Positions 1 through 11,144 of a stretch of 64,000 nt of DNA are shown here, in pieces (position 1 is the stretch's first letter; every line of letters starts with the position of its first letter). The DNA is taken from contig NC_068349.1 in assembly GCF_014633365.1 (NCBI RefSeq), forward strand, positions 29,898,753 through 29,962,752. Reading direction: 5' to 3'. Source of the DNA: Diospyros lotus (Eukaryota; Streptophyta; Magnoliopsida; Ericales; Ebenaceae). A model generated the notes under the pieces. That model was not told where the DNA came from, ran no database searches, and worked only from the letters and a program-made list of their open reading frames with translations. A program made the translations under genes and the position numbers.

Positions 1-1511
1 GGTCGATCTAGGGATGGTGGAGACTCCTAAGGCAATGGGCAAGGCATCCAAGGCTATTTGAAGCTTCGAAATGTCCTATAAATAGAGCTCGAATATGGTT
101 AAAATTTTCAAGAAAAAAAGCTTCAAATTTAAGGCTATTTTGGACGAATTGAGAGGCAAGGATAAGGGGATTTTGTTTCCCATAGCTTGAAGATCATATC
201 TGGAGCATTTGGTGAGCAACGAAGTAAAATCGAAGACGAATCGAAGCTTCGTCGGAACCCTAGGAGGATCACGTGGTCGAGAGTTCGAGGCCTCCTTTGG
301 AGCCCATTCAGGTACCCTTAGGATCGATTAAGCATGGGCTTTCTTTTGGTATAGGTTTTAAAATTTTTCGGCAAGCCATGGCCGGAGAAGACGACCGGCT
401 CGTGGGCCCCACGCGCCAGTCTCACTCGCCCTAGCACGCACCAGCGCGTGCGAGCTTGGTTTTTTGTGCAATTTTTTTAAAAATGTTTAGAAAAATATTT
501 TAGAAATTCCTATGTAAAATATTTGAAGAAAAATAGGTGTAGGTATTTATTTTGGTATATTAGTAAGGAAAAATAGAGAAAAAGACAAAAAAAATTGAGG
601 AAAATATATTTTATTGATTATTTAAACAAATATCTTGCCTAGGGTGTTTTGGGAAGTGAGGTGAAACATTTGGTGCGAATTTCAAGATTGGCACACAAAT
701 CGAGGCAGTTTGCACATTTTTTGAGGTATCCCGATAACTGTGAAATGTGAGTGGTTTTGTCCCTATAACTCATTTATGATATGATTTCCTTACTATGCAT
801 TATATTTTCATATGTTATGATCATTTTCGTTCATATACTATTGCATGGGAAAACGTGAAATATGCACGACACGATATTTTTGTCATATTGAAATTCATGC
901 ATGGGGTTGGGATGTTACCCTAAGAGTGTAGCCGCAATTCCCCTAGGGCAGTTAAAGGAACAACGTTAGGCTTATCCTACAAAGGTTCGGGATTCTGTCT
1001 AGGGTTCCGTGCCGGGACAGTGGGCCTGGGAAGTTACATTATGGGTATATGTTTATAAATGTCCATACATCATGCATTATTTATTCATGCTTATCTAACC
1101 CTCACTTAGAAGATTTCGTCTTTTAATATTGGATTATGTCCCTGGAATATTTCACGTTCCAGGAGAGGCAAGCAACCGGAAGGGCAAGGAAGTGATCGAG
1201 GCATGATCGCGATAGAGATTTTGTGGGTCCCTTGTGGAACTAGGACTATCTATTTTATTCGGATGTATTGCTTAGATTTTAATATTATTGGTGATGTTAT
1301 GTTGGGTGAACGATTCGTATGTACCCACATGTGTTGTGTTTTCGAAGTTTCTTACAGGTTCTGATCTTGCTTCCGTTATGTTTAAAGTGTATCATTCCAT
1401 TGCTATATTTGGGAATGTTATGCTGAGGATTTATTGCTAGTTTATGTTTGATGTAAAAAAAAATAAAAAAATCCTAGCATATATTAATGCCCTGGAAGGC
1501 GGGGTGTTACA
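1..1511 (+). repeat. 5' LTR of the Tekay-type element (3' portion)
   Basis: Bases 1-188 repeat at 8203-8388, which identifies this as LTR. It ends with GGGGTGTTACA at 1511, directly before the primer-binding site. A GC-rich, CpG-rich block lies at about 365-455, roughly 290 bp after the TATA box, in otherwise AT-rich sequence. The last 500 bp hold the U5-like part, including a stretch near 1150-1200 that resembles the gypsy LTR end 'caggagaggcaag'. The first 776 bp or so of this LTR lie outside the window. Confidence 0.9.
77..85 (+). promoter_or_regulatory. TATA box of the 5' LTR
   Basis: TATAAATAG lies in a GC-poor context and is repeated exactly in the 3' LTR at 8279-8287. Its place in the LTR fits the U3/R promoter that drives genomic RNA of LTR elements. 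The assignment rests on conservation between the two LTRs and on the motif. Confidence 0.65.
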
Positions 1512-1513
1512 GT

Positions 1514-1525
1514 TGGTATCAGAGC
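1514..1525 (+). promoter_or_regulatory. Primer-binding site, initiator tRNA-Met type
   Basis: TGGTATCAGAGC begins two bases after the LTR end (TTACA). It is the common plant retroelement sequence complementary to the 3' end of initiator methionine tRNA, which primes minus-strand synthesis. It fixes the LTR boundary and the plus orientation. Confidence 0.92.
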
Positions 1526-1846
1526 CAAAGTTCTATTTGAAGAATCAAGATAGATCTTTAGGGATCTATGAACTCGATGTTTAGAAAAATTAGATTAAGA
1601 AATCCTTATCTATAGATTAAGAGATTGATGATCGAAGTTTAAAGGTTGCGAACTTAAGTGTGTTGTACTGAAATGTGCATGTCTAGGAAAGTTCTGGCTA
1701 AGGTAAGATTTGGTACTTAAGTGTGTCCATTGTGACCCACCTCTCTTACCTGGGAACTTACCTGGTGCACTATTCATGTACAAAATGCTAAATGGCTACT
1801 ATTCTCTGTGAATAGTAGAAAATCTAACTGATTTTTAAATGGCAGC

Positions 1847-2362
1847 ATGGAAAACGATTATCTCGAGCAGTTCTGGGTGACCCACTAGATCAGCCGATGG
1901 GCAGATAACGAGCCAATTATGGTGGATGTCTTCAGTCACTTGGACCTCCTAGAAGAAATTCTAAGAGATGTGTCGCTGAGCAGTTTCATGTGGCCAAGCG
2001 TAATGACTGCCCAAGTCAATTTTCTGATAAATCATATGGAAGGAGTATGGAGAGACCTAGCCGAAGGACTTTACCTCCAAGGCAACTATGCATCCTTGTT
2101 CTTCTACTGCCAGTAGTTCTGCGACCATGCCCTCAACATGTACGAGGGAGATGAACTGGAGGAAGAAGAAATGTTCGACCCCGATGAAAATTGGGAAGAC
2201 ATGGTGGCAGCCGATGCCAATATGATAGGCGCCGACTACCTTAGCTCGGACGATGAAGAAGAAGGAGTAACAGTGCACGACGATCTCGAAGGACCCGAGG
2301 TCGAGTCTGAGGATGACACGATAAGCGATGATGTTTGGGTCTGGAAGTCTGCCATCCCATAG
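1847..2362 (+). pseudogene. Extra acidic reading frame between PBS and gag
   Basis: An ATG at 1847 opens a 171-residue frame ending at TAG 2360-2362, interrupted by TAG at 1886-1888 and 2114-2116. The middle (from 1919) reads as an ordinary hydrophobic and amphipathic protein segment. The last 75 residues are very acidic, with EEEE, DDEEE and SEDD runs and a C-terminal VWVWK. It lies in the leader where Tekay-type elements usually carry no gene, and it is in a different frame from gag. I recognise no domain. It could be a remnant of an accessory protein, a captured host fragment, or chance. Open stretches of 66 and 81 codons on either side of the second stop argue that it was coding. The pyrimidine-rich TTGTCTTTCAG just before the gag ATG resembles a splice acceptor, so a spliced leader is possible. 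Confidence 0.45.
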
Positions 2363-2514
2363 AAAAGAATTGTGGGCGATCTTATGTTCTCGCTTACTAG
2401 TATTTTGGATGTATGCCTTATGTTTCTCGTAATCGATGTTATATACAATATTACGAAATAAAATTTCCTTTTTTAAGAAATTCTCATGGAATGAGATCTT
2501 GTCTTGTCTTTCAG

Positions 2515-5500
2515 ATGATAACCACAAGACAGCAAAGGAATATGACTTCTATCAGCCCCAATCGGGGAATAGAAGATGTAAGAAGCAGTGGGAATCACTG
2601 CTACAGTAGTAGCATCCAAATGGGAGAACCAGAGATGGAGTCATCAGTTCCTGAAGGACGCTTGGATCGCATCGAGAGGGTTATAGAGAATCTTTTGACC
2701 CACGCAACGAGAGAAGGACCACCTAGGCACACTGAAAATGTGTTGGAACAGTACCGACGGCAGCGGCCACTAACATTTAAAGGGAAGCCCCATGATGACC
2801 CCAGCATGGCCGAGTACTGGTTAGAGCAGTCAGAGAAGTTGCTTCGACATCTCTAGTTCAACAACAAGGACAAAGTAAATTGTGCCACTTTCATGTTGGA
2901 GGAAGAAGTTGGGAAGTGGTGGCATACTACAGAGCGAGCGTTGCAAAGATCCAGCTCGAGGCAAGGGTCTGAAATTGATGAGACCCTAGTATCAGTTTGG
3001 GAGGCATTCAAGAAGGCCTTCAATGATAAGTACTTCCCGCTTAGCTGGAGGCAGGAGAAGAGCTGGGAGTTTGTGAACCTGAAGCAAACCGGAGAAATGT
3101 CGGTAGCTCAATACGACACCAAATTCAATCAGCTCATTAAGTACGTACCAATGTATGATACCGATGAGTGGCAGAAATCACAGAAATTTATATCAAGACT
3201 TCGGGTGGATCTGCTGCAGGCCTTGAGCACATGGTCGATCGAATCATATGAGGAAGCTCTAAGTAAAGCTTTGACGACGAAGATGAACCTTCTGCAAGCG
3301 AAGCAAATTAGGTCTGGAGAAACAAAAGGGGACTCGGAGCAGAAATCGGGAAATAAAAATCCCCAAGGCAGCAAGCGATGCTTCAAGTGCAAAAAGAGCC
3401 ATCCGAGGAGGAAATGCTTAGCAGGAACGTCTATCTGATATTCCTGCGGAAAGCAAGGGCACATAAGTAAGGATTGCCGTAAGAGAAAGGAAACACCTCC
3501 AGTTAAAGACCTGTCGAAGGTGGTGTGTTTCCAGTGCAATCAACCAGGGCACTATTCAAGTAACTGCCCGAAGAGGCCAAGACTCGGACAAACAGATGGG
3601 CTAACTGAAAAGGAATGAGAGGCTCGTGGGACTCATCAGGAACGTGTCTACAACCTCACCAAGGAAGATGTGGGGACAAATCTGGCAATCGTGCAAGGTA
3701 CGCTCTTCATATCGGATACCCTTGTTCATGCATTGATAAACCCTGGGTCAACACATTCATTTATGTCATATGCTTTGGCTACAAGTTTAGGGGTAGAGAC
3801 TAAACTTATGGAATCTCCGATAATAATTTCAACGCCCATGGGTAAAAGTACAAGGTCCTCAAAGGTGATAGAAAAATGCAAAATTAGTTTAAGTGATGCT
3901 CGATTTCAAGTTGATCTAATTTTGTTAGAAGTGTATGACTTCAACATAATCTTAGGAATGGATTTCTTGTCCAAATACAATGCCAGTATAGATTGTCGAA
4001 GAAAGGTAATGACCATAAAGGAACCCGAAGGGGAGTGGGTCAGATTTCGGGGACAGGGTGACCCTAGGAATGGAAAAATGACTTCGGCCAGGAAGGTAGA
4101 AAATTTGATAAGCCAAGGATCTCATGGATGTATAGCCTACACTCGTTTGGAAGAGAAAGAGGTACCAAAGCTCAAGGAGGTGTGGATAGTACGAGAGTAT
4201 GAAGATGTATTTCCAAAAGATCTACCAGGACTACCGCCACCGCGAGAGATCGAGTTCTCAGTTGAGCTAGTACCAGGAACTAAGTCGATATCTATTCCTC
4301 CATATCGAATGGCCCCGACAGAAATGAGGGAATTACAGAGCCAGCTACAGGAATTGACCGATAAGGGATACATTAGGCCGAGCACATCGCCGTGGGGCGC
4401 ACCAGTGCTATTTGTAAAGAAGAAGGATGGAAGCTTAAGGATGTGTATTGACTACTGTCAGTTGAATAAAGCTACAGTAAAGAATAAGTATCCACTTCCG
4501 AGAATCGATGAGTTGTTCGATCAGTTGCAAGGAGCAAAGATATTTTCAAAGATTGACTTAAGGTCGGGATACTACCAATTAAGGATTAAGCCTGAAGATA
4601 TTCTAAAAACAGCTTTTCGATCTAGGTACGGCCATTTTGAGTATTTCGTGATGCTATTTGGGTTAACAAATGCTCTAGCGGCATTTATGGATCTCATGAA
4701 TAGAGTGTTCAGACCCTATCTAGATCAGTTCGTGATCGTGTTTATAGATGATATATTAATATATTCCTCAAATGAAAATGATCATGAAGATCACTTAAGG
4801 GTGGTGCTAGGAACTCTCAGGAAACACCAGTTGTATGCCAAGTTCTCGAAGTGCGAGTTCTGGCTACCCCAAGTCGCGTTTCTTGGACACGTAATCTCTG
4901 CCGAGGGAATCTCGGTAGATCCGGCAAAAATTAAGGCAGTTCAGGGGTGGAAGCAGCCAACAAATGTGACAGAGGTGCGAAGCTTTTTAGGATTGGCAGG
5001 CTACTATCGAAGATTCGTGAAGGGGTTTTCAAAAATAGCCTCATCAATGACAAAGCTCATTCGAAGAGATGTTAAGTTCGAATGGACTGCCAAGAGTGAG
5101 GAAAGTTTTCAAGACCTCAAAAATAGATTAACCTCAGCACCTGTTTTAGCAATGCCAGATGGGCACGGGGGATTCGTTGCGTATATGGATGCCTCTAAGA
5201 TAGGTCTAGGTTGCATGTTAATGCAACACGACCAAGTGATCGCATATGGGTCGCGATAGTTGAAGAGGCATGAAGAAAACTACCCTACACATGATTTGGA
5301 ATTGGCGGCCGTAATATATGCTCTGAAGCTATGGAGACATTACCTGTATGGTGAAACCTTTGAGGTATTCACAGACAACAAGAGCCTGAAGTACGTGTTC
5401 TTGCAAAAAGAGTTGAACCTTAGGCAGCGACAGTGGATGAAATTTCTAAAAGACTATGACTGCACCATACGATATCACCCAAGGCATGCCAATGTGGTGG

Positions 5501-7082
5501 CTGACACACTGAGTAGGAATGTGCCCATCTCTATGGCCGGAATGATGTCTTGTGAGTGGCAAATGTTGGAGGCCTTTAGCCAACTGACAGTGAGTGTAGT
5601 GCCAAAGGAATCGTCCGTCCTTATTGCTAGCATGGTAGTTCAGCTGGATTTGGTGAACGAAATACGGGAGGCATATGTGGATGATAAATGGATACATCTA
5701 TGGGTGGACGAGCATGGCCAGCCTAAGAGATCTGATTTTGAAATGCATGATGGCACACTGAGGTTTTGGGGAAGGATTTACGTGCCAAATTTGAAAGATT
5801 TGAGACAAAGAGTTCTGAATGAAGCCCACAGAACTCGTTATACAGTACACCCGGGAACCACAAAAATGTATAGAGATCTCCGAGAGGTCTATTGGTGGCC
5901 GGGAATGAAAACAAGTGTGGCAAGAAAAGTGGCGCAATGCGATACGTACCAAAGAGTGAAGATAGAGCACCAGAGACCAGCAAGGCTCATGAAGCCATTG
6001 GACATCCTGGAGTGGAAGTGGGATCACGTCACAATGGATTTCGTGACGAGGTTTCCCAGGAGTCAGAAAGGCAATGATGCAATTTGGGTCATCGTAGATA
6101 GGCTAACAAAGTCAGCACACTTCTTGCCTACACAGATGGATAGGCCAGTACAAAAATTTACGGAGCAGTATGTTGGAGAGATAATTAGACTTCATGGCAC
6201 GCCGGTAAGTATAGTCTCCGATCGGGATCCTAGGCTTACCTCAAGATTTTGGGGAAGCTTGCAAGAGTGCATGGGGACGCAATTGAACCTTAGTACGGCT
6301 TATCACCCACAGACTGATGGACAGTCAGAAAGGACCATTCAAACATTAGAGGATATGCTAAGGTCATGTGCCTTGGATTTTGAGGGTAATTGGGAAGAAC
6401 ATCTGCCTTTAGTAGAGTTCGCTTATAACAACAGTTACCATAGCAGTATAGGAATGGCACCCTATGAGGCTTATATGGAAGAAAATGTCGATCGCCTATC
6501 TGTTGGACTGAGGTAGGAGAGAGACAAATATTGGGACCTAAGTTGGTTCAGCAAACTACATAAAAGATTCGGAAGATCCAAGAGAGAATCTGAACCACAC
6601 AAAGTCGTCAAAAGTCTTATGCAGACAAAAGAAGGCGAGATTTGGAATTCGAGGTAGGAGATCATGTATACTTGAAGGTATCGCCTCAGCATTTGGCGAC
6701 CCGGGGAAAGAAGAAAGGTAAGCTAAGACCCCGATTTATTGGACCGTATCCAATCAAAGGATGAGTTGGGCTGTTGGCTTATCGCCTGGAACTTCCTATT
6801 AGCCTGTCCAACATCCATGATGTCTTCCATGTGTCTCAGCTTCGAAGGCATATACAGGATCCAACCTAGGAAATTCGAGTGGAAGTAATCGAGCTAAGAG
6901 ATGATCTGACTTATCCAAAGTCGCCCGAGCGAATCTTAGATCGGCGCGACCAAACCCTGAGGAATAAAATCATCCCACTGGTAAAAATTCAGTGGAGAAA
7001 TCATACTGAGGAGGAAGCTACGTGAGAGCTCGAGAATACGATTAGGGAAAAATATCCCCCGTTGTTCGAGGAAGTAGGATGA
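2515..7082 (+). pseudogene. gag-pol polyprotein of the Tekay-type element, broken
   Basis: Gag and pol share one frame from the ATG at 2515. Domains in order: retrotransposon gag; three zinc-knuckle-like motifs near 3380-3580 (the last, CFQCNQPGHYSSNC, is intact); protease near 3670-4020; reverse transcriptase 4290-4900 with FIDDILIYS at about 4741; RNase H 5180-5500 with [10 protein letters not shown]; integrase with HHCC region 5830-5960 and core 6010-6450 (TMDFV, VSDRD, QSERT); chromodomain 6890-7060. Breaks: TAG 2854, TGA 3436 (at the first Cys of knuckle two), TGA 3616, TAG 5257, a 1-base deletion near 6471, then more stops. The protease motif reads INPGSTHS where the family has Asp, and one zinc-binding Cys of the integrase is Tyr (CDTYQR). 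It would normally make the particle protein and the enzymes that copy and insert the element; this copy cannot. Confidence 0.93.
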
Positions 7083-7413
7083 AAGTAGTAAATTTTGAGA
7101 TTTTCTATGTAATGTTACCAAAGATGTTGTGAAATAAAGGGATGTTTATGAATAGTACATTTATATTGGTGACGCTATCAACTATTTTTTATGTATGTGG
7201 CTGACGGTAGAGAGATACAACGGGATATTCTGTACAAAAACCCAATATACCCGATAGGCATTATTTGTGTAAGTAATGCAATTGATGTGTTTACGAAATG
7301 ATCAAAGATAATGCTCGACTAAGAGATAAAAGTTGTTGCTTTTATGAGTTGTAAACTTGATATTGATATCTTAGTAGGTAAGAATACAAAAATTTCGAGG
7401 ACGAAATTTCTTT

Positions 7414-7426
7414 AAGGGGTGGGGAA
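7414..7426 (+). promoter_or_regulatory. Polypurine tract
   Basis: AAGGGGTGGGGAA directly precedes the TGTAATACCC that starts the 3' LTR. Purine runs at this place prime plus-strand synthesis in LTR elements. It also sits in the 'cgaggacgaaat..ttaaggggtgggga' context that precedes many gypsy 3' LTRs. Confidence 0.88.
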
Positions 7427-8388
7427 TGTAATACCCAAGAACTTTGGGTTATTATTTTAAAGGAAAATTGAAAATTCGGGAAAATTAAGTATTTGAAAAG
7501 CCCAAAAAATTTATCGAATCAGCCGAAGGGAGTACCCTAAAGCTTAAATGTCTAAGGAAATAGGAACGCCTCTAACGAGCATCTCGAGGCATGATTTTTA
7601 GGACCGAAAGAAATGCAATTAGGAACGATTTTCGGTACAGCAAAATGCAACCGCCATTTAAGTTGCAAAATTGAATTCTCGTAGGAGACTCCCAAAATGA
7701 TAACGGAAGCTATGGGAAGCTTCGTTTTGTCGAGTAGAACGACCTTTCAGAGGTTTTAGGAAGAAACGAGTAGGTTTAAAGCCAAAACGGAGAAACGGGC
7801 CTAAGTGCAATTTTCCAAAGTTGCCCGAGGGGGGTCAAAATGTCATTTTTTGCAAAAGTGGCAAAGAGGAAATTGAAAGATTGGAACTTAAGGGGCTCAA
7901 TGGAAATTGAGGAACGTGTAGGGGTTGTGAGGAAAGGGGCCAAAATGGAAAAATCGAATCTGAGGGGTGAAACTGCAATTTCAGAAACTCCATAGCAATG
8001 GCTTCTAATAGTGGCGCACAATCCCTGGTCGTCCATTTCAGGCAATGGGCTAGCACGAGGGATGGTCGAGGATCTCGAAGGAATCATCATGAGCCGACAA
8101 CGGCCACCGGAGTGGCCGAAATTTCAAGAAAATCGGCCAAGAAAGCTGGCCTAAAATGGGATACCTGCAACTCACTTTTGCAGGTGAATATTAGTGCTTT
8201 TAGGTCAATCTAGGGACGGTGGAGACTCCTAAGGCAATGGGCAAGGCATCCAAAGCCATTTGAAGCTTCGAAATCGCCTATAAATAGAGCTCGAAGATGG
8301 CCGAAATTTTTAAGAAAAGAAGCTTCAAATCGAGGGCTATTTTGGACAAATTGAGAGGCAATGATAAGGGGCTTTTGTTGCCCATAGC
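7427..8388 (+). repeat. 3' LTR of the Tekay-type element, truncated
   Basis: It starts with TGTAATACCC after the polypurine tract. From 8203 it matches window bases 1-188, including the TATA box (8279-8287). Homology stops after CCCATAGC at 8388; the remaining 1.3 kb of LTR is missing. The break marks a deletion or an insertion of the following copia-type sequence. Short frames on either strand here are LTR sequence, not genes. Confidence 0.9.
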
Positions 8389-8527
8389 ACACCTTCACAC
8401 AAACCCTATTAGAAATTTAAAAACACTTTCATGAAACCCTATTCCATCTGGTCTTGGCCAGATGTTTTCTATAATTTGAAGCTTTAAACTTTGGCCACAA
8501 TCTCAAGACCTAGATTACCAACATAGG

Positions 8528-9370
8528 TTGGTATACATTTTCATCTCTTTGCCTTACTATTATCCTAAAGGTATAGGCGAGTTCTACTCTAGCCTACCCA
8601 AAAGCACTTTCGAAAATAAAGAAGAAAAATACACAATAGATAACATTAACTTTTGTTTCCAAGGACAAAACTACATCTTCACCATATCACAATTTTGTAA
8701 TACCCTTAACTCTATTCCTTAGGAGTGCCTCACTTCACTGTCACTTCTAAAAATTTGAAGATTATGTGGTGTACAATCCACAACACACATTTTAATCTTC
8801 CAGCTCTCATTTGTGGTAAGATATATCAATCGATAATCCATAAATCCTTTGAAAAACTCCCTTATAGCATGATTGTGTGCCAAATTCTTACCAAAACTTA
8901 GGGGTCCTTCGACAAAGAAAAACCAATTCCTCATTCCTCTTTTGATACATATTCCAAGCGCTTATTCAGGTGGATGAAAATCAATTGTGAAAATTGAATA
9001 TGAAAGATGCCTTTGAGAGATACAAGGCAATCAAAAAGGAATTTCTCAATAAAGGTGACCCCTCCAATCCTCCTCCATCTTTCTCCCATCCACCCTTAAC
9101 TAGTCCATCGAACCTAGCTAAGGACATAACTTTGTTAAGTCAGTCCTTACAAGACAAGTGGACAAAAATCGAGAAGTGCCAACAAGAGCTTATGGGTAGG
9201 ATGCAAAATATGGATGAAAAACTTGCAAGGGTGGAACAAAGTTAAAAGCACATTCTTACAAGACTGGGAAAAACTAATGTAAGAGCTCAAAAGGCTCTAC
9301 ATCCTGTTACCATTGATTCAAAAGAGAAGAAGAGTGTCAACCATGATGAAGAGGAAGATGTCTTCAAAAG
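8528..9370 (+). pseudogene. env-like / putative plant transposon protein remnant
   Basis: Conceptual pieces include EFYSSL, a 'GQNYIFTISQFCNTLNSIP' segment, LPALICGKIYQSI and FEKLPYSMIVCQIL, separated by stops and frameshifts. This pattern (FY..L, then a segment ending in L.IP, then LP...I) resembles the domain found in the third frame of plant SIRE-like elements. From 8994 a 83-residue stretch follows with a Pro-rich part and a Gln/Lys/Glu-rich segment that looks like a coiled coil (about residues 47-83), then an acidic tail with a stop. The function of the family is unknown; it was once called envelope-like. I cannot exclude a plant transposase-associated protein instead. Confidence 0.4.
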
Positions 9371-9999
9371 AGTCTAGGACAGTAGATATCAGATTTAGGA
9401 CTTATCATTGATGTATGCTTAATTTGATTTGTACTCCTAAGAACTCATTAGTACTTTTGGGATGTACTAAAAATTATCACTTTCTATTTGTCTAAGTTCT
9501 AATCCTTTATTTTTACATTCATGTATCATTTATAACACTATCGAACAAAGGAAAGAAATAGAAAATAAAATCTTTAAAAAGATACATTTAAAATGAGAGA
9601 ATGTTGCTTGTAACATACTCCTGGAAAAACCTATGTTAATTGTAAAATAAAAGGATGAAAATTGAAGGTAACACTTTTAATACTCAATTAAAAAGTTAGA
9701 AATAAATAGAAAAAGACATTAATTGAGTAAACCTAGACAATACTCTAATGACATCAAAAGCTATGCAAGTAAACAAGGAAATTAATGAATAAACCATGAT
9801 ATTGATGTTTTGCTTCTGAAATTATTATAATGATGAAAAACTTCATAATAGTTATTTCTATAAAAATATTTTTCATGACATAATTTCGCTTCAAAATAAC
9901 AATAAAGCATATATGAAGTTTGTAAGTTCATATCTCTTCAGAATTCAAAATGGTGCATGACAAAATCTAAGGAAATCTGTTTTAGAATCATGCATCACT

Positions 10000-11066
10000 T
10001 TTTAAAATCAAGGCAAAAATTGTCAACATGTTTTAAAGAACTGTTGACTAGTTTATGCCTTTAAGGTTTTGTGTAGCCTAAGTTCAGAAAATATCGACTT
10101 TCTTAAAGAAACAGTTTATCGCTTTTGGCCTTTGGCCAAAAATAGTCGATAGTTCCCACAATTTGTTGATAGAAAAAATTGATGCTCTTAGTCCAAATGA
10201 TTTCAGTTCAAAACAATTCAATAGTGACTGAATAGTGTTAACATTTTTCAAAAATTGTCGACCTGTTATTCAAATAAAATTATCAACCGTTCATTTGAAG
10301 AAGTCAACTTTTCATTTAAAAATGTCAAAAGTTTTCAAAATCCCTCTTAAAATTTCAAATCCTTTGATAAAACTGTCTCTTGAATTGGGTATCTATTGAC
10401 AATTCCTTCACTGACAATCTTAAATGGCTAGTTTTTACAGGCATTAAATTCGTCCAACAGCTAATAAATTCAAAGATCGGGGGAAACCTATAAATACCAA
10501 CTCAATTGTGCATTGAAGAGTTAGAGGAAACCATTACAAGCTTCAAGTCATATTATTCTCTTCAAGTGCACTTACATTTTCAATCTTTTTTCCTAAAAGG
10601 CTTTGTCTATCATTTGTATTATTTTGTTTAAGCCTTTTGTGTATAATTTTGAGAGACATTGAAACTGTGAGATTCATCTCTTAGATCATCTCTTCTTCAA
10701 AATTCATTATATATTGTCTAGCAAAATTGCTAGAAGACCTACTTTGTGAAAGTATGAGGTTGTAATCCTAGCGGTTGTGCTAGAGGGCCTAATTGGGATC
10801 AAGTAAGAGGTTTTAGTGATTTTTTAAAATCCTTACTGAGGAGCTAAGGTAGTAGATTAGGTTGGTAGAGTCGAACTACTATAAATCTCTTGAGTTGTTT
10901 TCATATTTATCGTTCATTTCTTAAACTTTATCATCTTATACTCATTATCTTATTGCACTAAAACCTCATTTGTAAGGAAAAAATTTCCTCAACGATTTTT
11001 AGAGCACCCAATTCACCCCTGCCCTCCTTTTAAGGTGTGTAATGCGATTATTTTCACAACCTAACA
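10000..11066 (+). repeat. SIRE-like copia LTR (start uncertain)
   Basis: TATAAATA at 10489-10496 is followed by a transcribed-type leader, and the segment ends CTAACA at 11066 after the 'cacccaattcacccctgcc' motif common at copia LTR ends. The U3-like part before the TATA is full of scattered GTTGAC/GTCGAC words. The start is my guess, set where these words begin. No primer-binding site follows, so this is a 3' LTR or a solo copy. Confidence 0.42.
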
Positions 11067-11144
11067 GATACTACTCGAATAACACTATAAGAATTAAAAC
11101 TTAATCCAGTAAAAATACTCATTAATCAAGTATTTTTTTTTAAA

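Larger units (their letters stand above)
1..8388 (+). mobile_element. Ty3/gypsy chromovirus, Tekay-type, truncated at both ends
   Basis: The 3' part of the 5' LTR, a Met-type primer-binding site, an extra acidic frame, gag-pol, a polypurine tract and the start of the 3' LTR follow in order. The window opens inside the 5' LTR: base 1 corresponds to base 8203 of the 3' copy, so the full LTR was about 2.3 kb. Long LTRs of the form TGTAATACCC...GGTGTTACA and a C-terminal chromodomain with the core RNKIIPLVKIQWRNH match the Tekay (Del) lineage as I know it. The overlapping 187 bp of the two LTRs differ at about 19 sites by eye, so the insertion is not recent. The 3' LTR stops at 8388, where unrelated copia-like sequence begins. 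Confidence 0.92.
8389..11066 (+). mobile_element. 3' end of a SIRE-like Ty1/copia element (remnant)
   Basis: A decayed env-like or plant-transposon-type frame (about 8528-9370) is followed by an LTR-like stretch rich in GTCGAC/GTCAAC-like words, a TATA box (TATAAATA, 10489-10496) and an end of the type 'caattcacccctgccctcc...ctaaca' at 11066. This order, third gene then LTR, and the LTR end resemble the SIRE/Maximus copia lineage. No pol of this element is present. The exact LTR start is not visible to me. Confidence 0.5.

Noticed and set aside
2057..2527. 156-codon minus-strand frame opposite the acidic frame
   Set aside because: It is the antisense shadow of the acidic leader frame and runs into the gag start; no domain.
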